The position numbers and the translations under genes were made by a program. This document shows positions 59,907-64,000 of a DNA stretch of 64,000 bases, piece by piece. Below the pieces are notes generated by a model. The model had not been told where the DNA came from. It saw nothing but the letters and a program-made list of their open reading frames with translations, and did not search any database. Every line of letters starts with the position of its first letter. Position 1 is the first letter of the stretch. The stretch comes from Roseibium album (GTDB lineage Bacteria > Pseudomonadota > Alphaproteobacteria > Rhizobiales > Stappiaceae), in the NCBI GenBank assembly GCA_001404055.1, contig CXTY01000013.1, positions 124,001 to 188,000 of the forward strand. The letters are read 5' to 3'.

Positions 59907-61601
59907 ATGGCAAACTTGAAAACCAATATAGCCATTGCCTGTCTCGCTTCTTTGTGTACCTCGGGTACGATTGCCAATGCGCAGGACGGTCTTCCAAAAC
60001 TTGTCTTGCAGATCACGGTGGATCAATTGCGTGGCGACCTGATCGACCGGAACATTTCGCATTTTGGTGACGGCGGTTTTCGCCATCTTCTGGACTACGG
60101 CACTTACTTCTCTGATGCTCACCACAGGCATGCCAACACCGAAACCATTGTTGGCCATACAACGCTTGCGACCGGGACCGACCCGGCAGTCCACGGCATG
60201 GTTGCCAACCTCTGGTTCGATCGTAGGACTGGAACACCCTTCTACAACGTTCAGGATCCTGATTACCCGTTGCTGGCACAAGCAGGCGTAGACCAGTCAA
60301 CCGAAATCGACCCGACCCAGAGAGCGGCAACATCGGATGGTCGCTCACCTTCTGCCATCTTGTCTTCTACGTTGTCTGATGAAATTGCGATTGCGAACGC
60401 AGGAAACTCGAAAATATTCGGCGTGTCCGTCAAGGACCGAGGGGCGATCTCAATGGCCGGGCACTCGGGAAAGGCCTATTGGTTTTCCAAAAGCGAAGGG
60501 CGGTTCGTTACCTCCAGCTATTATCTGGACGCTTATCCAGACTGGGTGAACAACTGGAACGACAGCGGTCATGTCATGGCCTATGCTGACAAGGCGTGGG
60601 AGCTGAAAGACAGCATCGAGACCTATCGCTTCGGCGAGATGGATGACGTGGAGTGGGAAACCGATTTTCCGGGTTTTGGCCGAGTTTTTCCGCACCCGTA
60701 CGATCAAAGCGGTGTCAAGTACTACACCACGCTTCTAACCTTGAGTCCGGCTGGCGATGAACTGACTGCTGAGTTTGCAAAAACGCTAATCGATGAGGAG
60801 AAGCTCGGAGAAGATGACGTCACGGACTATCTCGCCGTCAGCTTTTCTTCGACAGACTATGTCGGTCACATCTTCGGGCCTTCCAGTCTTGAGGCTGAAG
60901 ACAATTTGCGGCGTCTGGACAGGACGCTAGCTGGTCTGCTCGCGCATGTTGACCAAAAAATTGGCCTTCAAAATACCTTGGTTGTATTAGCCGCCGATCA
61001 TGGAGCAGCTGAGGTTCCAGGTTATTTGAACTCACTCGGCATTCCTGCCAGCTACTTCAGCTTTGATGCAGTAGACAAACAACCAGCAGCAGAAAGCCTG
61101 AAGAAGGAATTCGGCGTTGCTCAGGAATTGATCGAGAATTTCTCTCAGCCCTATGTCTATTTGAATGAAGACCTTATCGACCAAAAGGGATTGGACAAAT
61201 CAGTTGTGGCTCGGCGGTTAGCCGAAGAGCTTCAGAAGATGCCAGGAATTGCGTTTGCGATTTCCAGTGACGATCTCAGATCAGGCCAGGTTGCAAAAAC
61301 GCCAATAAGCGAAGCCGTTCTTGCAAATTTCCATTCCGAACGGTCCGGAGATGTCTACATCGTTTTTGAGCCTCATTGGTTCGTTGGAGATATGGATGGA
61401 CTGCAAGTTGCTTCACATCACGGGTCCCCCTGGTCGTATGACACACATGTTCCAATAGTTTTCGCGGGCCCCGGGATTGACCACAAAAGGATCGGGCGAC
61501 GCGTTGAAACTGTCGATCTGGCGCCCACAATCTCTGCCCTGCTCAAGATCAAGGCGCCTAGCGGAGCACGCGGAAAGGTTCTGACCGAAGTGCTGCCCTG
61601 A
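59907..61601 (+). CDS. PafA-like phosphate-irrepressible alkaline phosphatase (exported)
   Basis: A 564-residue alkaline-phosphatase-superfamily enzyme with a signal peptide ending near ANA|QD (about 25). The metal Asp39 lies in ITVDQLRGD and the Thr80 nucleophile in HANTETIVGHTTLATG. Asn101 is in GMVANLWFDRRTG, and Lys176-x-Arg178 in SVKDRGAI. Together Asn, Lys and Arg form the PafA phosphate-binding set, which favours monoesters over diesters. The second metal site has AADHGAAEVPGY. GGAGTGGG precedes the ATG at 59907. It follows the arylsulfatase by 168 bp in the same direction. Confidence 0.88.
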   Translation: MANLKTNIAIACLASLCTSGTIANAQDGLPKLVLQITVDQLRGDLIDRNISHFGDGGFRHLLDYGTYFSDAHHRHANTETIVGHTTLATGTDPAVHGMVANLWFDRRTGTPFYNVQDPDYPLLAQAGVDQSTEIDPTQRAATSDGRSPSAILSSTLSDEIAIANAGNSKIFGVSVKDRGAISMAGHSGKAYWFSKSEGRFVTSSYYLDAYPDWVNNWNDSGHVMAYADKAWELKDSIETYRFGEMDDVEWETDFPGFGRVFPHPYDQSGVKYYTTLLTLSPAGDELTAEFAKTLIDEEKLGEDDVTDYLAVSFSSTDYVGHIFGPSSLEAEDNLRRLDRTLAGLLAHVDQKIGLQNTLVVLAADHGAAEVPGYLNSLGIPASYFSFDAVDKQPAAESLKKEFGVAQELIENFSQPYVYLNEDLIDQKGLDKSVVARRLAEELQKMPGIAFAISSDDLRSGQVAKTPISEAVLANFHSERSGDVYIVFEPHWFVGDMDGLQVASHHGSPWSYDTHVPIVFAGPGIDHKRIGRRVETVDLAPTISALLKIKAPSGARGKVLTEVLP

Positions 61602-61634
61602 TTTTTCTATATTTCGCAAGACTGGAAGTTGCCG

Positions 61635-62645
61635 ATGACAGATGCCCTCAAGCAGGTTCAAGACCTCAAGGCCCGCATGCAGACCTCTATCATCGGTCAG
61701 GAAGGTGTAATTGACCGCCTGATCATTGGTCTTCTGGCGAACGGTAACTTGTTAGTCGAAGGTTTGCCGGGGTTGGCAAAGACGCGCGCCATCAAGGCGC
61801 TGGCAAAGAATATTGAGGCCGACTTCAGCCGTATTCAGTTCACACCCGATCTGTTGCCTTCTGATGTGACGGGAACAGAAGTTTACCATCAGTCTGGCGG
61901 TACCGGCACATTCAGGTTCGAGCAAGGTCCCATCTTCGCCAATATAGTCCTCGCGGATGAAATCAATCGTGCACCTGCAAAGGTTCAGGCGGCATTGCTG
62001 GAAGCCATGGAGGAGCGGCAGGTGACCGTTTCAGGCACCACGCACAAGATGGAACCGTTGTTCATGGTGATGGCAACGCAGAACCCGGTTGAGCAGGAAG
62101 GCACTTACCCCCTGCCCGAGGCTCAGATGGACCGGTTCTTGATGCATGTGCTGATTACCTACCCGCCCGTAGAAGACGAAGTGAAAGTGATCCAGCTTGT
62201 GCGTGGTGAAGAAAAGTCTGCGCTTCAGCCGCAAAGCAAGGCTGAGGTCGACGGGAAAACAGTCCCAAAGGAAAAACCGGCGCCAATTCCACAAGACGCA
62301 GTGTTTGCTGCGCGTGAAGAAATCAGCAAAATTCATGTCTCGGATGCTATCGAGCGCTATATGGCTGATCTCGTCTATGCAACCAGAACCCCGGAACTTT
62401 ATACTGAAGAACTCGCGCGATGGATCGAGATTGGGGCAAGCCCACGCGCCTCTCTGGCACTCGACAAGTGCGGTCGTGCACATGCCTGGCTGTCCGGGCG
62501 CGACTATGTCGACCCAATAGATGTGCGCGCAATCGCGCACGATGTCTTTCGTCACCGTCTGGCCTTAAGTTTTGAAGCGGAAGGCGATGGTATCTCGCCA
62601 GATAAGGTCGTCGATGAAATCGTGTCACAAGTCGCCTTGACCTGA
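61635..62645 (+). CDS. MoxR-family AAA+ ATPase
   Basis: A 336-residue AAA ATPase. Walker A is GLPGLAKT (43-50) and Walker B is IVLADEINRAPAKVQAALLEAMEE; ATQNPVEQEGTYPLPEAQMDRF contains the sensor-1 and Arg-finger region. MoxR proteins act as chaperones that insert cofactors or assemble complexes, usually with DUF58 and VWA partners. The ATG at 61635 was chosen over a TTG two codons upstream. It begins 33 bp after the PafA-like gene and is followed by the DUF58 gene 10 bp on. Confidence 0.95.
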   Translation: MTDALKQVQDLKARMQTSIIGQEGVIDRLIIGLLANGNLLVEGLPGLAKTRAIKALAKNIEADFSRIQFTPDLLPSDVTGTEVYHQSGGTGTFRFEQGPIFANIVLADEINRAPAKVQAALLEAMEERQVTVSGTTHKMEPLFMVMATQNPVEQEGTYPLPEAQMDRFLMHVLITYPPVEDEVKVIQLVRGEEKSALQPQSKAEVDGKTVPKEKPAPIPQDAVFAAREEISKIHVSDAIERYMADLVYATRTPELYTEELARWIEIGASPRASLALDKCGRAHAWLSGRDYVDPIDVRAIAHDVFRHRLALSFEAEGDGISPDKVVDEIVSQVALT

Positions 62646-62655
62646 GGAGCAAGAA

Positions 62656-63660
62656 TTGCGCGACCGAGCTGCATATACGCGGAGCGGATTGTCCGCATCG
62701 GCACCTACAAGGTCTGAGAGCAGAGACACGCGCGTCTGGGTCGACATCAAGCACTTGAGGTCCCTTGAAAATCGCGCGAAGGCCCTGCGCTTTTTGCCGA
62801 AGCAGCCAGCTGGCAGTGTTTTGAACGGGCGCCATGCCTCAAGGCTCAGGGGACGTGGGCTGAACTTTGAAGAATTGCGAGGTTACCTGCCAGGAGACGA
62901 CCCGCGCACCATTGACTGGAAGGTGACTGCCCGCACCGGCAAAGCGCATGTGAGGGTCTATAGCGAAGAGCGAGACCGCCCTGCGCTTTTGATCGTGGAC
63001 CAAAGGATGTCCATGTTTTTCGGAACAAAGCTCAACATGAAATCGGTAACGGCCGCCGAAGCAGCTGCCTTGGCCGCATTCCGCGTTCTTGATCAAGGTG
63101 ACAGGGTTGGCGGCGTTGTTTTTAGTGATGATTTTCTTGCCGAAATACACCCCAAGCGGAGCAGTTCCTCTCGCGACCAGTTTCTGCTGGCTCTGGAGCG
63201 TGCGAATGTAAATCTTCGTGCGGACCAAGTCCGGCCCGATGCTCCGATGATGCTTAATCGACCCCTTGAGATGGTTGCGCGCGCGGCGCGGCGTAATCAT
63301 TTGGTTGTCGTGTTCAGCGACTTTGATGGCATAGATGAGCGAACCGGGAACTTGATCGGAAACATCGCGCGCCAGAATGACGTTATCCTTTGTCCCGTTA
63401 CCGATCCGATCTCTGAAGATATTCCAAAGGGATTGAAGATGGTTGTAACCGACGGCGAACTTCAGGTTGAATTGGATACAACGCGCAAGGACACTCACAA
63501 GCGGCTAGAAGAATTTGCTTCTGGAAGACTTGCCGATGTTCTTTCCTGGCAAAGAAAATATGGTCTTTCGATCATGCCTTTGAGCGCTGGCGAAGACACG
63601 GTTGTGCAAATGCGAAAACTGACCGGGTTGGGTCCCCGAAACACTGGAACACACCCATGA
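62656..63660 (+). CDS. DUF58 domain protein
   Basis: A 334-residue protein with the DUF58 core: LRGRGLNFEELRGYLPGDDPRTIDWKVTARTGKAHVRVY, followed by ERDRPALLIVDQRMSMFFGTK, the start of a VWA-like fold. Its Asp residues suggest a partial metal-ion-dependent adhesion site. The start is TTG at 62656, with GAGGAGCAA just before it and no better ATG nearby. It is the usual second gene of MoxR operons, next to the DUF4381 gene whose ATG overlaps its stop (ATGA). Confidence 0.92.
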   Translation: MRDRAAYTRSGLSASAPTRSESRDTRVWVDIKHLRSLENRAKALRFLPKQPAGSVLNGRHASRLRGRGLNFEELRGYLPGDDPRTIDWKVTARTGKAHVRVYSEERDRPALLIVDQRMSMFFGTKLNMKSVTAAEAAALAAFRVLDQGDRVGGVVFSDDFLAEIHPKRSSSSRDQFLLALERANVNLRADQVRPDAPMMLNRPLEMVARAARRNHLVVVFSDFDGIDERTGNLIGNIARQNDVILCPVTDPISEDIPKGLKMVVTDGELQVELDTTRKDTHKRLEEFASGRLADVLSWQRKYGLSIMPLSAGEDTVVQMRKLTGLGPRNTGTHP

Positions 63661-64000
63661 AAGAAGAATGGAAGGGCCTCAATCTTGTTGAACTTTTTGA
63701 TCTTCTGGAACCGATTCCGGAACCTGCCCCCGTTTCGATGATGCCTCAAACCGCTGGCTGGCTATGGTTGGCTCTGCTGTGCCTGGTCTTGTTGGCTGGA
63801 ATTGTTTGGGTGTTAAGGAGACGTTGGAGAGAGAATGCGTATCGCCGACAGGCTCTTCTTGAACTCAAAAATACGACTGATCCAAGCGATCTCGCGATTC
63901 TCCTGAGACGAACCGCGCTGGTGGCGTATCCAAGAAAGCATGTGGCTTCGCTTCACGGGCCAGATTGGCTTGCTTTTCTGGATGACACCTACCAAGGATC
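63657..64000 (+). CDS. DUF4381 domain protein (5' part; 3' end outside window)
   Basis: 114 codons are visible before the right edge. A polar start (KEEWKGLNLVELFDLLEPIP) is followed by one membrane helix (about 34-53, WLWLALLCLVLLAGIVWVL) and a cytoplasmic helical region (YRRQALLELKNTTDPSDLAI), the layout of DUF4381 proteins in MoxR/Bat operons. Downstream VWA (BatA/BatB-like) and BatD genes would be expected beyond the edge. Its ATG overlaps the DUF58 stop. Confidence 0.85.
   Translation, partial: MKEEWKGLNLVELFDLLEPIPEPAPVSMMPQTAGWLWLALLCLVLLAGIVWVLRRRWRENAYRRQALLELKNTTDPSDLAILLRRTALVAYPRKHVASLHGPDWLAFLDDTYQG

Overview
The window reads as chromosomal DNA of an alphaproteobacterium, most likely Hyphomicrobiales (Rhizobiales) and perhaps a Stappiaceae/Labrenzia-like marine lineage. 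This is judged from gene content and order: phosphatidylcholine synthase, IalB, the coaD-ppi-ppi-queA-tgt run beside gyrA, and the ppx-rlmE-guaB-rsmB-guaA run. No rRNA, insertion sequence, transposase, integrase, phage structural gene or CRISPR array was seen. Genes are dense and intact. The only genes cut are those at the two window edges.

Region 1-12.8 kb is one unbroken minus-strand run: pcs, terC, a quinone reductase, a LysR regulator, uraH, xdhA, xdhB, xdhC, and a BMP-type nucleoside ABC importer (ATPase, two permeases, and a binding protein cut by the left edge). It couples purine uptake to oxidation through xanthine and urate to the urate ring-opening steps. Region 13-26 kb is mixed: a DUF2182 membrane protein, a UbiH-type hydroxylase, a DUF1801 protein, an AEC transporter, a lipid A acyltransferase, a CoA-ester lyase, hspQ, ialB and a peptide-binding protein. 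It also holds a tight pair made of a catalytically degenerate ANL (AMP-ligase-like) protein and a degenerate receiver/GGDEF-like protein. A FrnE-like DsbA protein closes the region.

Region 26-45 kb is housekeeping: eno, kdsA, galU and a UDP-sugar dehydrogenase, then tgt, queA, two cyclophilins and coaD, then gyrA, marC, a CDF transporter, a DksA-like zinc finger, a Cys-rich protein and guaA. Region 44.5-51.6 kb continues with a TPR protein, rsmB, guaB, rlmE and a Ppx/GppA phosphatase carrying a long basic disordered N-terminus, then tRNA-Gln(CTG).

Region 51.6-64 kb is more accessory in flavour: an AT-rich gap, a DUF1326-DUF2182 pair, a class III adenylate cyclase-TPR protein, a YqjD/YqjE-like membrane-stress module, an AI-2E family permease, an exported arylsulfatase, a PafA-like alkaline phosphatase, and the start of a MoxR-DUF58-DUF4381 operon cut by the right edge.

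The most unusual items are the degenerate ANL/receiver pair (22409-25235), the Cys/Met-rich DUF1326-DUF2182 pair with a second DUF2182 copy elsewhere in the window, and the Ppx/GppA protein with three Arg/Lys clusters translationally coupled to rlmE. None is proven to be a new system. All assignments come from reading the sequence by eye; no database search was run.
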